From JAPLVB01 sp964353635 (GTDB taxonomy: Archaea > Aenigmatarchaeota > Aenigmatarchaeia > QMZP01), in NCBI GenBank assembly GCA_964353635.1, contig CAYGVS010000003.1, positions 1-60,973 on the forward strand: a stretch of 60,973 nucleotides of DNA, in the 5' to 3' direction. A program made the translations under genes and the position numbers. Positions 50,794 through 59,877 of the stretch are shown one piece after another. Under the pieces are notes generated by a model. The model was given only the letters and a program-made list of their open reading frames with translations. It did not search any database and was not told the origin of the DNA. How positions within the stretch are numbered: position 1 is the first letter of the stretch; every line of letters starts with the position of its first letter.

Positions 50794-51558
50794 ATGAAAG
50801 CGATAATAGCGAACCCGCCCTGGATGTACAAGGAAGACAGGGTTGTTCCTCCGCCAATTTTTCATATGCATGTACAGGATAAGTCTGCTGAAAAAAAGTT
50901 CTTCGATTCCAGAGAGGAATGGAACGTGTTCTCCGAATGGAGATACAGCTCGCTTGTTGATTACTGGCTCAAGGAATCAGGAATCCGTTCGGGGGAATTG
51001 CTTGATCTGGGTTGTGGGAGCGGCATTTTCGGCCACTACTTCAAGAAGAAGGGCTTTCGAGTAGTCGGCTTGGATGTCTCTTCTTCCTTGGTTAAAGTCG
51101 CTGCAAAAAGGCTTGATTCGGCTGTTGTGGGAGATGCTGAAAACACCCCTTTCGAGGAAAGCCGATTTGATGGGGTAATCGCAGGAGGACTGCTTCACCA
51201 CTTTCCTTCAAAACAGAATCTGGTAAAAGAAATGAACCGCGTGCTCAAGAGAAAAGGCTTTTTGTTCACACAAGACCCTAACATGCTCAACCCGAAGATA
51301 ATGGTTTCCCAAGCCGCTTTCTCCCCATTTCGGTCGGGAGTTACAGAGAACGAATGCCCCATCACGCCTGAGGAACTGGTTAGGTCAATAAATCCCTTCT
51401 TCCAAACAGTCTCTCTAAAATTTTTCTCATTCATCCCGCCCCAAACGAGGTTGGGTGATAGAGCGGCTTCTGCTTATCTTAAAATGGAGTCTCTTCTGCA
51501 GAGAACGCCGCTCAAATATCTCGGAGCCGATTTGGTAAGCGTTTCCTCAAAGCGTTGA
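50794..51558 (+). CDS. SAM-dependent methyltransferase with radical-SAM-derived N-terminus, 254 aa
   Basis: Class I methyltransferase: motif I LLDLGCGSGIFGHYF (about 69-83), GLDVSSSLVKVAAKRL, post-I VVGDAENTPFEESRFDGVIA and GLLHHFPSKQNLVKEM. The first 26 residues (MKAIIANPPWMYK, then EDRVVPPPIFHMH) are not a methyltransferase start; they match the N-terminus of the B12-binding radical SAM protein at 51617, with about 16 residues missing in between. The upstream sequence is similar as well. The gene therefore looks like a chimera that inherited leader, promoter and first codons from a radical SAM paralogue. Substrate could be a sugar or lipid in the glycan pathway. Confidence 0.82.
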   Translation: MKAIIANPPWMYKEDRVVPPPIFHMHVQDKSAEKKFFDSREEWNVFSEWRYSSLVDYWLKESGIRSGELLDLGCGSGIFGHYFKKKGFRVVGLDVSSSLVKVAAKRLDSAVVGDAENTPFEESRFDGVIAGGLLHHFPSKQNLVKEMNRVLKRKGFLFTQDPNMLNPKIMVSQAAFSPFRSGVTENECPITPEELVRSINPFFQTVSLKFFSFIPPQTRLGDRAASAYLKMESLLQRTPLKYLGADLVSVSSKR

Positions 51559-51616
51559 TTAATGTTCTCCAGCGAGACAAGATTTATATTTCTCACTTCT
51601 AGAATAAGAAGGTATT

Positions 51617-53035
51617 ATGAAAGCAATAATAGCGAATCCGCCCTGGATGTACAAGGGGTACTACGGAGTAAGGGCGACCAGCAGGTGGCCTCACCTGAGG
51701 AAAGACAGGGTGATACCTCCTCCGATATTCCACATGTACGCTGCCGCCGTCCTCGAGCAGAACGGGATACAGGTAAAAGGGATAGACGCCGTGCAGAAGG
51801 AGATGACCATAGAGGAATTCGTCCAGGAGGTCAAGGCAGGCAATCCGGACTACCTGTTCATGGAAACCGCGTACACTTCCTACAATTTCGACAAGCTGAC
51901 CATCGAAGCGCTGAGAAAGGAAACGCCTGCAAAGATAGTGATATTCGGGCCGCATTCCACCGCCATAGGCGAGCAACTGATGATGGAGAACCCGAATATA
52001 GATATGGCGGTCAAAGGAGAGTATGATTACACACTATCCGAGATAATGCAGAACCAGAGCAATCCTGAGAAGGTAAAGGGGATAGCGTTCAGGGACGGCG
52101 GCAGGATAGTGACGACGGAGCCTAGGCCGCTCATCACTGACATCGATTCACTTCCCATGCCGGCAAGGCATCTCTACGAGATACACGGCTACGAGGAGCC
52201 TATGTACAGGAGGCCGAATTTCCTTATATCTACCAGCAGGGGATGCCCGTACGGATGCTCGTTCTGCGTCTGGCCTGCGACAATCCACGGGAACATGTTC
52301 AGGTTCAGGAGCGCCAAGAACGTGGTGGATGAGATAGAACTCTTGGTTGAACGGTACGGAGCCAAGAGCATAAACATCGATGATGACACATTCACCGTCA
52401 GGAAGGACAGGGTGATAGAGATATGCGACGAGATTCTGAGACGGAAGCTGGACATAACATGGTATTGCTATTCCAGGACGAACATAGACGACATCGAGCT
52501 TTACGAGAAGATGGCCATGTCTGGCTGCGAAATCGTCAGGTTCGGTGTGGAATCCTCAAGCAACAGTGCCCTGAAGAACGTCGAGAAGAAACTGACAGTC
52601 GAGCAGATAAGGAAAGGCTTCCACATAGCTGAAAGGGCAGGGATAAAGACCATGGGGACGTTCACATTCGGCCTTCCAGGAGAGACGAAGGACGACATCC
52701 TGAACACGATCGAGCTATCAAAGAAGCTAAATCCGTTCGTCGTCCAATATTCTTTCATAGTCCCGTTTCCCGGGACAAAGCTTTATGATCAGGGGAAGGC
52801 GAACGGCTGGTTCAGGGATGAAGACATAGACGGGTTCTCAGGAAGCGTGATGCCGGTGCTTGTGCCCGAAGGCATGACGAGGGAGGAGCTTTCCTCGACC
52901 GTGAGCGGCGCCTATAAGAGCTTCTATCTGAGGCCCTCTTACATGATCAAGGCGCTGGGCATGTCCAGCGACATGCACGATTTAATGAGGCTCGCCAGAG
53001 GCTTCAATTCAATTGTAAAAAGGTTCGGGATCTGA
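51617..53035 (+). CDS. B12-binding radical SAM enzyme, 472 aa
   Basis: N-terminal cobalamin-binding Rossmann domain (IANPPWMYKGYYG, VKGIDAVQKEMTIEEFVQEV, FMETAYTSYNF, VKGEYDYTLSEI) and a radical SAM barrel with C210xxxC214xxC217 in RGCPYGCSFCVWP. Other family marks are RFRSAKNVVDEI, NIDDDTFTVRKDRVIE and GTFTFGLPGETKDDI. Such enzymes methylate unactivated carbons or remodel sugars and lipids in O-antigen-type clusters; the reaction here is unknown. It has a good start and shares its first codons with the methyltransferase gene upstream. Confidence 0.88.
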   Translation: MKAIIANPPWMYKGYYGVRATSRWPHLRKDRVIPPPIFHMYAAAVLEQNGIQVKGIDAVQKEMTIEEFVQEVKAGNPDYLFMETAYTSYNFDKLTIEALRKETPAKIVIFGPHSTAIGEQLMMENPNIDMAVKGEYDYTLSEIMQNQSNPEKVKGIAFRDGGRIVTTEPRPLITDIDSLPMPARHLYEIHGYEEPMYRRPNFLISTSRGCPYGCSFCVWPATIHGNMFRFRSAKNVVDEIELLVERYGAKSINIDDDTFTVRKDRVIEICDEILRRKLDITWYCYSRTNIDDIELYEKMAMSGCEIVRFGVESSSNSALKNVEKKLTVEQIRKGFHIAERAGIKTMGTFTFGLPGETKDDILNTIELSKKLNPFVVQYSFIVPFPGTKLYDQGKANGWFRDEDIDGFSGSVMPVLVPEGMTREELSSTVSGAYKSFYLRPSYMIKALGMSSDMHDLMRLARGFNSIVKRFGI

Positions 53036-53062
53036 CCGGGTGATAAAATCAGGATACTGCTT

Positions 53063-54304
53063 GTGAGCGAGGGTTCTGTGCCCAGTTCCTACAAATCCAG
53101 CAGGGCGGATATACTGGCCATCTTCCTGAAAAGGGCGGGCCATGAGATAACAGTCGTATGCCCTGAGCCGAAGAACAAGAAGGACATGCAGAACAGCGAT
53201 TACGAGGGTATCAAGATAATCTACACTCCGGAGATCCAGCAATCGAGCCTCCTCAGTCGGGCCAAATCATTCTTCGCAATCCGGAAGGCTATGAAAAGAG
53301 TCCTTTCCGAGAGCGAGTTCGACCTGATAAGGTCGATCTCCCTCATCCCGGGATACGTTTCGGCCAAGCTCAGGCCGGAATGCCCGGTCATGACCAGCCT
53401 CACGGACTTCTATTCGGATTTCTACCTGCAATTCAACCTTCCCGCGAAAAGAATGGCCATCCCCATCATAAAAAGAATGGAGCGTTCGATAATGGAGAAC
53501 ACGGACCTGGTTGTTGTGGATACGCCCTCCCAGCGGGATGAATGGGGGAAATGGGGGCTCGACAAAACGAGGGGAGTGGCAATACCACACGGCATTGATC
53601 CGGCAAGATTCAAGAGTTCCAGGAAGAGCAACAAGATTTTGGAAAAGTATAGACTGGGGAAGAGCAGGGTCCTATTCTTCCACGGAGACATCAGCAACCT
53701 CGACGGACTGGATCTGCTGGCGGAGGCGGCCCAAAAACTGAGGAAGGAATTCGACATAAGGGTCATGGTGGTCGGTGACGGGAGAAGGAGGTACATGGAA
53801 TTCCTGAGGCAGGCTATTAGGGAAAGGGGACTGGAAGATATATTCATCTTCACCGGCTGGGTCCCGTATGAGGAAATAGAAGACTACCTTTCCTGTGCAG
53901 ACGTTTTTGTCTCTCCTTTTAGGCTTTCAAGCACTTCAAACACCAACGTCACAAACAAGATTCTGGAATACTTCGCAATGAGTAGGCCGGTTGTCACCAC
54001 AAAATCACTCGGTATAGACCAGATGTTTCCCGGATGCGTTTTCTATGCTGAACCGAATGATCCACAATCCTTGGCAGCTTCGATAAGGATGGCGCTCAAT
54101 GGCCAGCATTTCAAGGAAAAAATACAAAATGCCAGTAAGATACCAGCGATCTATTCGTGGAAGAATATAGTTAGACACGAAGAAATGGTAATGAATGCCC
54201 TTGTCAAAAATAGGAACCGGGATTTCCAAAGTTTCGATTGGAATCTCACATACCTGGGACAGGACAACTCCTTTAATATTTCAAAAACACAAGAACGATT
54301 ATGA
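53063..54304 (+). CDS. GT4-type glycosyltransferase, about 413-418 aa
   Basis: GT-B fold glycosyltransferase: N-terminal half with SSYKSSRADILAIFLKRAGH, C-terminal half with VLFFHGDISNLDGLDLL, VVGDGRRRYMEFL, IFTGWVPYEEIEDYLSCADVF and SPFRLSSTSNTNVTNKILEY, containing the sugar-nucleotide pocket. The first canonical start (GTG 53063) cuts off the usual first strand; the frame upstream reads KIRILLV back to the previous stop (53033) without ATG, GTG or TTG. A GGTGAT ribosome-binding site at 53039-53044 sits at a good distance from an ATA (53054) or ATC (53048), so a non-standard start is possible. The stop overlaps the next start (ATGA). Confidence 0.82.
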   Translation: MSEGSVPSSYKSSRADILAIFLKRAGHEITVVCPEPKNKKDMQNSDYEGIKIIYTPEIQQSSLLSRAKSFFAIRKAMKRVLSESEFDLIRSISLIPGYVSAKLRPECPVMTSLTDFYSDFYLQFNLPAKRMAIPIIKRMERSIMENTDLVVVDTPSQRDEWGKWGLDKTRGVAIPHGIDPARFKSSRKSNKILEKYRLGKSRVLFFHGDISNLDGLDLLAEAAQKLRKEFDIRVMVVGDGRRRYMEFLRQAIRERGLEDIFIFTGWVPYEEIEDYLSCADVFVSPFRLSSTSNTNVTNKILEYFAMSRPVVTTKSLGIDQMFPGCVFYAEPNDPQSLAASIRMALNGQHFKEKIQNASKIPAIYSWKNIVRHEEMVMNALVKNRNRDFQSFDWNLTYLGQDNSFNISKTQERL

Positions 54305-55200
54305 TTTCCCGGAAGGCTGTTGGGAGGCTTAATATAGTTTTCTTTGCAGCGGGATTGATACTCCTAGCCTCTCTTCTGATATGGACAGGACCGGAAAAGG
54401 TCCTTCAATCCTTACTTGCAGCGAACCCGATTTTTCTCCTCCTGGCATTGATCCCTCTTTTTTCAGCAATCTTCTTGAGGATCATAAAAACCTCGATCTA
54501 CTTTATGACTCTTGGGATATATTCCGGGATGAAGAACTCTGCCGCATTCACCTTGTCAGTGCAGTTCATGGGTTCGGTGAGCCCCTTCCGTTCTGGTGAG
54601 ATAATGACAGGGCTGGCTGTCGAGGAAGGGAAGAGACAGAAATCCACAAGCGTCGTCGTGATTGATAGATTCCTTGAAACACTGGCGACGCTGATTCTCA
54701 TTTTCGTATCAACGTTTTTCTTCAGCTCTGGTTTCATAGACCAATATAGGATCCTTCTCCTTATCGGGGCGGCATTCCTAATCCTTACGTTCGTAATCTA
54801 TTTTGGGGAAAGATTGTGGGGATTCAAGAAACATATAAGACAGTTCAGCACGACAAGGATGCTTATACTTCTAGGGTTAGCCATTGCAGGGACTTTTCTA
54901 GAGTCTTTCATACTATATTTCATCCTTCATGCTTTCTCCATTGACGTATCGGTTAGCACTGCAATCTTTCTGCAGCAGACCGCAAATGTCATAGCATTTG
55001 CGGCAAGCATACCAGGAGGAATCGGAAGTAGGGAGGCCTATCTTGTGGCAGTGCTTTCAGGAAGCGGTTTTGAAACCGCTGCAATACTCACAACAGAACT
55101 GACTTACAAGCTAATACTATGGCTGATTGTAATCCCGCTTGGGGCAATCTCATTCCTTTCCCTCAAAAACAAACCGAATTTGCGCGGCAATAGGAAATGA
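54301..55200 (+). CDS. Flippase-like integral membrane protein (UPF0104), 299 aa
   Basis: Second member of the lysylphosphatidylglycerol synthetase TM-like group in this locus. About eight membrane helices; motifs FLRIIKTSIYFMTLG, GSVSPFRSGEIMTGLAVEEG, VIDRFLETLATLIL and the C-terminal ASIPGGIGSREAYLVAVLSG. Coupled to the preceding GT4 gene through an ATGA overlap (54301-54304), so that glycosyltransferase and this protein probably work together, for example in lipid-linked glycan assembly. The role of the family in export is still hypothetical. It ends one base before the convergent stop of the next gene. Confidence 0.82.
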   Translation: MISRKAVGRLNIVFFAAGLILLASLLIWTGPEKVLQSLLAANPIFLLLALIPLFSAIFLRIIKTSIYFMTLGIYSGMKNSAAFTLSVQFMGSVSPFRSGEIMTGLAVEEGKRQKSTSVVVIDRFLETLATLILIFVSTFFFSSGFIDQYRILLLIGAAFLILTFVIYFGERLWGFKKHIRQFSTTRMLILLGLAIAGTFLESFILYFILHAFSIDVSVSTAIFLQQTANVIAFAASIPGGIGSREAYLVAVLSGSGFETAAILTTELTYKLILWLIVIPLGAISFLSLKNKPNLRGNRK

Positions 55201-56664
55201 TTATTTTCCGCCCTTTGCGCCGAACCTGTAGCTGAGCAGGTTGTAGAATCCTTTGACTTTCCTTTTCATATCGGACAGGTCCCGCACAGTCATTATGTGG
55301 TGGGCCCATACATTTGGCCTCAAATAGAAGCTTTCGTACAATCCCTTGTCAACAAGATTTACAATCTGCTCCTTTGTAAGCCCTGGATATTCAATGACAG
55401 TGCATTGCTCCCCACCATCAACCCACTCTGTCCATCGCTTGGCTTTTATGAGATTGTTTCTCTGACAGTAATCGTAGAACTCCGTACCTGGATACGGGAT
55501 GAGCGCGGACACCTGGATGGTGTCACATGCGAGATTCTTGATCAACTGTATAGTTTTGTTTGCTGATTCCATAGTCTCCCCAGGCCCGCCTATCATGAAG
55601 CACCCGTGCAGCCTGAGTCCAGCCTTCTTCGCGACCTTTGAGAAGCGTTTCATGTTTTCTATGGTCTCCCCTTTCCTGACGGAATTCAGGACCTTCTGAT
55701 CGCCGAACTCGAACCCGACGACAAGCATCCTGAAATTGGCTTTTTTCATGAGACTGAATAACTCTGGATCAAAAATGTCAGCCCTCGAATTGCCTGAGAA
55801 CGACAGCTTTCTATGGAGGCCCCTGCGCATTATCTCTTCACATATCTCTCTGCATCTTTCCTTATTGGCAGTTAAGGTATCATCCTCGAACATGATCTCT
55901 TTCAAGTAAGGGAACATCTTGAGGTCATGCTCAATCTCATCCGCTATGCTTTCCGCGGACCTCAGCCTGTATTTCCTTCCGTAAAGGGTCTGCGGAAGCA
56001 GGCAAAACGAACAATAATTGGGGCAACCCCTTCCAGCAATGATTGTAAGAAATGGGTACAGCTTTCCGGCATCAAAATATTTCCTCGGGTCAATGTGGTG
56101 CCATGCCGGAAATGGAAGTTCATCGAGATTCTCAATGAAGGGCCTGTCAGGATTTTTCCTTATATAATTCCCCTTCCTGTATGTTATACCTAAGACACCT
56201 TCAAGTCCCTGATTCTTATCTATTGAAAAGGCTATATCCCTGAGAGTGTAATCGTATTCTCCTCTTGCAATCACATTAATTCCAGGATCTATTTTAAGTG
56301 TCTGCTCAGGTAGGGCAGAGACATGGCTTCCGATCAGGATTGTGAGTGGTTTTCCACCAAGCGTTTTTTTTAGCTCAGATGCCTGCTTAATATCGTTGTA
56401 GATGGAGGGCGTCGTTGCAGGGATGACTATCATATCTGGCTTAAATCGCAACGCTTTCCCTTTCACATCTTCGAATGGCATCTCCGTTGAGGCGCAGTCA
56501 AGAAACATCACCTTATTTCTGGATTTCTCAAGGACTGCGACAGCGACCAGTGCATAATCAGGAGCGCGCGAAACCCTCCCCCTCGTTCTTGCGAACCATC
56601 TCTGTTCCCTGACAAACCCTTTAACGCCGTAAAAAGCCGGATTAAGGAAGAATACCTTGGCCAT
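55201..56664 (-). CDS. B12-binding radical SAM enzyme, 487 aa
   Basis: Second cobalamin-binding radical SAM protein of the locus. N-terminal B12-like domain (VFFLNPAFYGVKGFVREQRW, IVIPATTPSIYNDIKQA, ARGEYDYTLRDI) and radical SAM motif C214xxxC218xxC221 in GRGCPNYCSFCLLP; later MFEDDTLTANKERCREI, GFEFGDQKVLNSVRKGET and GCFMIGGPGETMESA. It is paralogous to the enzyme at 51617 (GEYDYTL, RLRSAESIADEI, FYLRP) but clearly diverged. Substrate unknown; methylation or rearrangement of a sugar or lipid moiety is the family expectation. Confidence 0.88.
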   Translation of the reverse strand: MAKVFFLNPAFYGVKGFVREQRWFARTRGRVSRAPDYALVAVAVLEKSRNKVMFLDCASTEMPFEDVKGKALRFKPDMIVIPATTPSIYNDIKQASELKKTLGGKPLTILIGSHVSALPEQTLKIDPGINVIARGEYDYTLRDIAFSIDKNQGLEGVLGITYRKGNYIRKNPDRPFIENLDELPFPAWHHIDPRKYFDAGKLYPFLTIIAGRGCPNYCSFCLLPQTLYGRKYRLRSAESIADEIEHDLKMFPYLKEIMFEDDTLTANKERCREICEEIMRRGLHRKLSFSGNSRADIFDPELFSLMKKANFRMLVVGFEFGDQKVLNSVRKGETIENMKRFSKVAKKAGLRLHGCFMIGGPGETMESANKTIQLIKNLACDTIQVSALIPYPGTEFYDYCQRNNLIKAKRWTEWVDGGEQCTVIEYPGLTKEQIVNLVDKGLYESFYLRPNVWAHHIMTVRDLSDMKRKVKGFYNLLSYRFGAKGGK

Positions 56665-56697
56665 ATACCAAATTAATGCGAATAGCTTATAAAATCG

Positions 56698-58296
56698 TTA
56701 GCTAAAGAACGACGCCTTCCTCTTGTATATGAAGACCCTGTTTCCAGGCCAATTCCCTTCCATGACCATCACCAAGTCGAAATCGTCCCTCCTGTCAATG
56801 ACGTCCTTGAGCTTGTAGCCCGCACCCTCTTCGCCATCCCAGTACTCGTGCACAATCACCCACTCTATCGCAGGCGGCGTCAGGTTGAACTTCTCGTATT
56901 CAGGCTTGTGTGGCCTTCTCATGTAATCCTTGCTGTCAAGCATTATCTTCAGCTCCTCTTCGCCCCCGTCGGCGACATAGGGCTGCCTCTCTATAATCAC
57001 GTTCTTGTCTCCGAAGACGACGAAAGGCACGGATTGCATCCTTGAGAAGTCGGAGAGGACAGTCGTCCTGTTCGTCATCCGCTCGCTTATGTAAATGGCC
57101 GGAGCCACGAAATCCGTGCTTGCTTGTGATATCCTTCTATCCAAGGAAAACCCGTAGGACGAGAGGACGGAGATTATAAACAGCACCACAATTATGGCAG
57201 GCACTACGCTGGATTTCCTGCTGTCGTATAACGTCTGCATTCCCCTGACAACTAGCACAGTCGCCAATGGAACCAATGCTGCAAGGTACCTGAACTGGAC
57301 ATTTGGTATTATATTAAAGAAGAGCGAATAGTAGATTATCACCACAGCCAGCGTTATCTCCCCTGTCACTTTTTTTGACTTCCACAGCCAGTAAAGGATG
57401 AAAAATAGCATGACATGCAAGCCGAAGACGTAGGCTATCGTGTTGCTGACGTTCGCCAGGATTCCCTGGACAGTGTAGCCACCGCCAAAGACGTCACCGA
57501 CCCTTTCCCCTAGCTTTGATATCCCCATGGTCATGAAGACGTATTCCATGAGCAGCCAGGGCGACAGTATTAAGAAGAAAATGGCGGTCGCCTTCAAGAG
57601 CGCCTTTTTTTCTTTCAGCAGAAGCCGTACCCTCCTCTCCAGCAGGAGCGAAAGGAAGACCATGGGTATGAAAATTACAAAAGTGAATTTTGTGATGATG
57701 CCGAGACCAAGTGAGGCCGCGGTCAGATAGAGGTCCTTTCTCTCCTCGAATTTCATGAACCTCACGACGAAAAACGCTGTGGCTGTCGCGAAGAGCATCA
57801 CCCCGGGGTCATGGCTGAATGAGGCAGACATTGTGAAAACAGACGCATTGAAAGCTATCAGAAGCATCACAAGCCAGAGAATCCATTCCCTTTTTTCCTT
57901 GTACAGCATCCTGTAAAAGTGGTACGCAATGAACATCGTGAGCACAGTCTCCGCCGCGGTTATAAGATAATACGCTATCTGACTCTTCCCCATGAAGAAC
58001 GCGACCATTGCCACAAGAACTGATTGCAGCGGCGGGTAGTAAGAGATCCCCCCGAAGAACTTGTACTGCAACTCATAGTCATGGACAAAGGATTTTACGG
58101 CCTCGAGTGAGAGTGTTGGGTGACTGAACCACCATTTCGCGATGTCATCGAAAAAATAAGCGCCCAGAGCATGGAAATACCCGTCACTCTCCGCTGATAT
58201 GAAGACGTCGGCATTGTTAGCTATAAATATGCAGATTATTGCTATGAAGAACAACAGCATGGCAAGCTTTTTGTCTACATTAATAGACTGTGACAT
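56698..58296 (-). CDS. PMT/GT39-type membrane glycosyltransferase, 532 aa
   Basis: About ten to eleven membrane helices with a first extracytoplasmic loop bearing an acidic pair (SAESDGYFHALGAYF), the pattern of protein O-mannosyltransferases and ArnT-like enzymes that use polyprenyl-phosphate sugars outside the membrane. The phrases FSHDPGVMLFATATAFFV and TKFTFVIFIPMVFL are typical. The C-terminal 130 residues form a small soluble domain. It neighbours a related but different enzyme at 58338. Donor is probably a lipid-linked sugar made by one of the GT2 proteins; acceptor may be envelope protein or glycan. Confidence 0.8.
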   Translation of the reverse strand: MSQSINVDKKLAMLLFFIAIICIFIANNADVFISAESDGYFHALGAYFFDDIAKWWFSHPTLSLEAVKSFVHDYELQYKFFGGISYYPPLQSVLVAMVAFFMGKSQIAYYLITAAETVLTMFIAYHFYRMLYKEKREWILWLVMLLIAFNASVFTMSASFSHDPGVMLFATATAFFVVRFMKFEERKDLYLTAASLGLGIITKFTFVIFIPMVFLSLLLERRVRLLLKEKKALLKATAIFFLILSPWLLMEYVFMTMGISKLGERVGDVFGGGYTVQGILANVSNTIAYVFGLHVMLFFILYWLWKSKKVTGEITLAVVIIYYSLFFNIIPNVQFRYLAALVPLATVLVVRGMQTLYDSRKSSVVPAIIVVLFIISVLSSYGFSLDRRISQASTDFVAPAIYISERMTNRTTVLSDFSRMQSVPFVVFGDKNVIIERQPYVADGGEEELKIMLDSKDYMRRPHKPEYEKFNLTPPAIEWVIVHEYWDGEEGAGYKLKDVIDRRDDFDLVMVMEGNWPGNRVFIYKRKASFFS

Positions 58297-58337
58297 GATA
58301 TCACTTGACTCTGGAATATTTAAATTTTCATAAGCGA

Positions 58338-59780
58338 TTATGTCTTTTTATATATTCTGGCGAAATACCTGGAATCGGAGAATTCCTTTATTTGGGTGAA
58401 ATCGATTCCATGCTCCTTTTCATATTGGTCGAGGGATATGGAATACCAAAAGTTTGATTCGACTATTATGTCTGCCGTCTCGTTTGTGCCTACAACTTTT
58501 CGTTCCCCATAATACACAAGTGCTCCAGATGGCGCGCCAAGCGGGAGCACGGTTGTTACTGGCGGTGTGTTATCCCTTATCCACAACCCGGCTTCCTCGA
58601 ATATCTGCGTGTTATTTTCACTCAAATTTTCCTTGAAAATAAAGTATGAAATTCCGACTACAAGGACTGCCTGAAGCAAAATAAGCGAAATAGCTATAAG
58701 CTTCCTTTTATTCAAATTGGCTTCAATGAACCGCACGAACAAAAAGGCAAGCGGGAGGGCAAAAGGTATGAGGTACCTTGCTCCAAAATATGAAAAGCCA
58801 ATAATGTGGAATATAAAGAACGCGAAAAACCATATAATCATTAGGCCATCGTATTTGTTCTTACCAAACTTTTTCCGCTTCAGTAGGAAGTAAGCAAATG
58901 ATATTGCCATCAGGGGCGTTGCATAAATAATGAGGGTTGCAAGAATGCGTGCAAGATTGACTAACTGTATTGGCACATTGGTGTCTATGGATAAGGGAAT
59001 CATGTTAACCGGCTCCCCGTTATAAAAGAAGGACTCAAGCCTGAAAACAAGGTGCCCATATCCCAATCCTGAGAAAAACACGCCGGCGACCTTGGCTTCA
59101 TTTGAGGCCAGAGCGAACCTCCAGATGCTCCATGGAAGTAGGAAAATTATTATTAGCATGAAAAGAAACAAAATCTGCTTTACGCCTATTTTCAGTCTAT
59201 TTCTGCGGACCAAAAAATATATAATATATATAGGGAAGAGCAGATAGCCTGTGAACTTTGTCATTATTGCTAGGGCTGTTATGATTGCACAGATGAAAAT
59301 ATTCGACTTGCTCCCCTTTTCGATAAATTCAATATAGCTCCAGATTGACAGGAAAATCAATCCAGAAAAGATCAGGTCCATCAGAGGAAGAAGTGAATTA
59401 TAAAAGACCAAAGGGGTCATGAAAAGGAATATAGTTGAGAGCAGGGCCGTTCTCTTATTCCTAGAAATCCTCAATGTAAGCAAATAGGAGGATAATATGG
59501 CAAATGCTGCAATGAAAGCCAGCATGGGTTTTATGAAGCCCTCTCCGAAAGCCAGCATGAACCCAGCTTCAAGCAAAGGGAAAATTGGTGGGGTGGTGGG
59601 CTGTTGTTGGTAATTCGAGCAGAAGCATCCGCTCTTAAGTAGGTTCTTTGATATATCCGTATACAATGCATTATCATAAAGCAAAGGTTCTGCCGGAGAG
59701 AGAGCAAAAACCAAGACAGAAATTACTGTTGCAAAAAGGACGATCCATTTATGCTCCGAGACAAGCCTTTGGAAATCCAT
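58338..59780 (-). CDS. PMT/GT39-type membrane glycosyltransferase, 480 aa
   Basis: Second multi-spanning glycosyltransferase (about ten helices). The first loop has EPLLYDNALYTDISKNLLKS with an acidic residue pair (Asp-Asn/Asp) and the short TTPPIFPLLEAGFMLAFGEG, as in ArnT/PMT_2 proteins; TKFTGYLLFPIYIIYFLV marks the later cytoplasmic-side helix. The C-terminal soluble segment includes VTTVLPLGAPSGALVYYGE. The gene is AT-rich relative to the informational genes. It shares a divergent promoter region with the gene at 59878. Role as above; sugar unknown. Confidence 0.8.
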   Translation of the reverse strand: MDFQRLVSEHKWIVLFATVISVLVFALSPAEPLLYDNALYTDISKNLLKSGCFCSNYQQQPTTPPIFPLLEAGFMLAFGEGFIKPMLAFIAAFAILSSYLLTLRISRNKRTALLSTIFLFMTPLVFYNSLLPLMDLIFSGLIFLSIWSYIEFIEKGSKSNIFICAIITALAIMTKFTGYLLFPIYIIYFLVRRNRLKIGVKQILFLFMLIIIFLLPWSIWRFALASNEAKVAGVFFSGLGYGHLVFRLESFFYNGEPVNMIPLSIDTNVPIQLVNLARILATLIIYATPLMAISFAYFLLKRKKFGKNKYDGLMIIWFFAFFIFHIIGFSYFGARYLIPFALPLAFLFVRFIEANLNKRKLIAISLILLQAVLVVGISYFIFKENLSENNTQIFEEAGLWIRDNTPPVTTVLPLGAPSGALVYYGERKVVGTNETADIIVESNFWYSISLDQYEKEHGIDFTQIKEFSDSRYFARIYKKT

Positions 59781-59830
59781 ACTGTTAATATGCCAAAGGG
59801 ATAAAAAGGCTTAGCACTGCCTGCCTGTTT

Positions 59831-59850
59831 TTAAGTTTTGCTCCATATAA
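59831..59850 (+). promoter_or_regulatory. Promoter-like repeat, copy 1
   Basis: TTAAGTTTTGC followed by TCCATATAA. The ATATAA lies about 30 bases before the ATG at 59878. Almost the same 20 bases recur at 60954-60973, at the end of the window. Confidence 0.5.
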
Positions 59851-59877
59851 TAAGGATGACGCTGGGAGCTTGATAAT

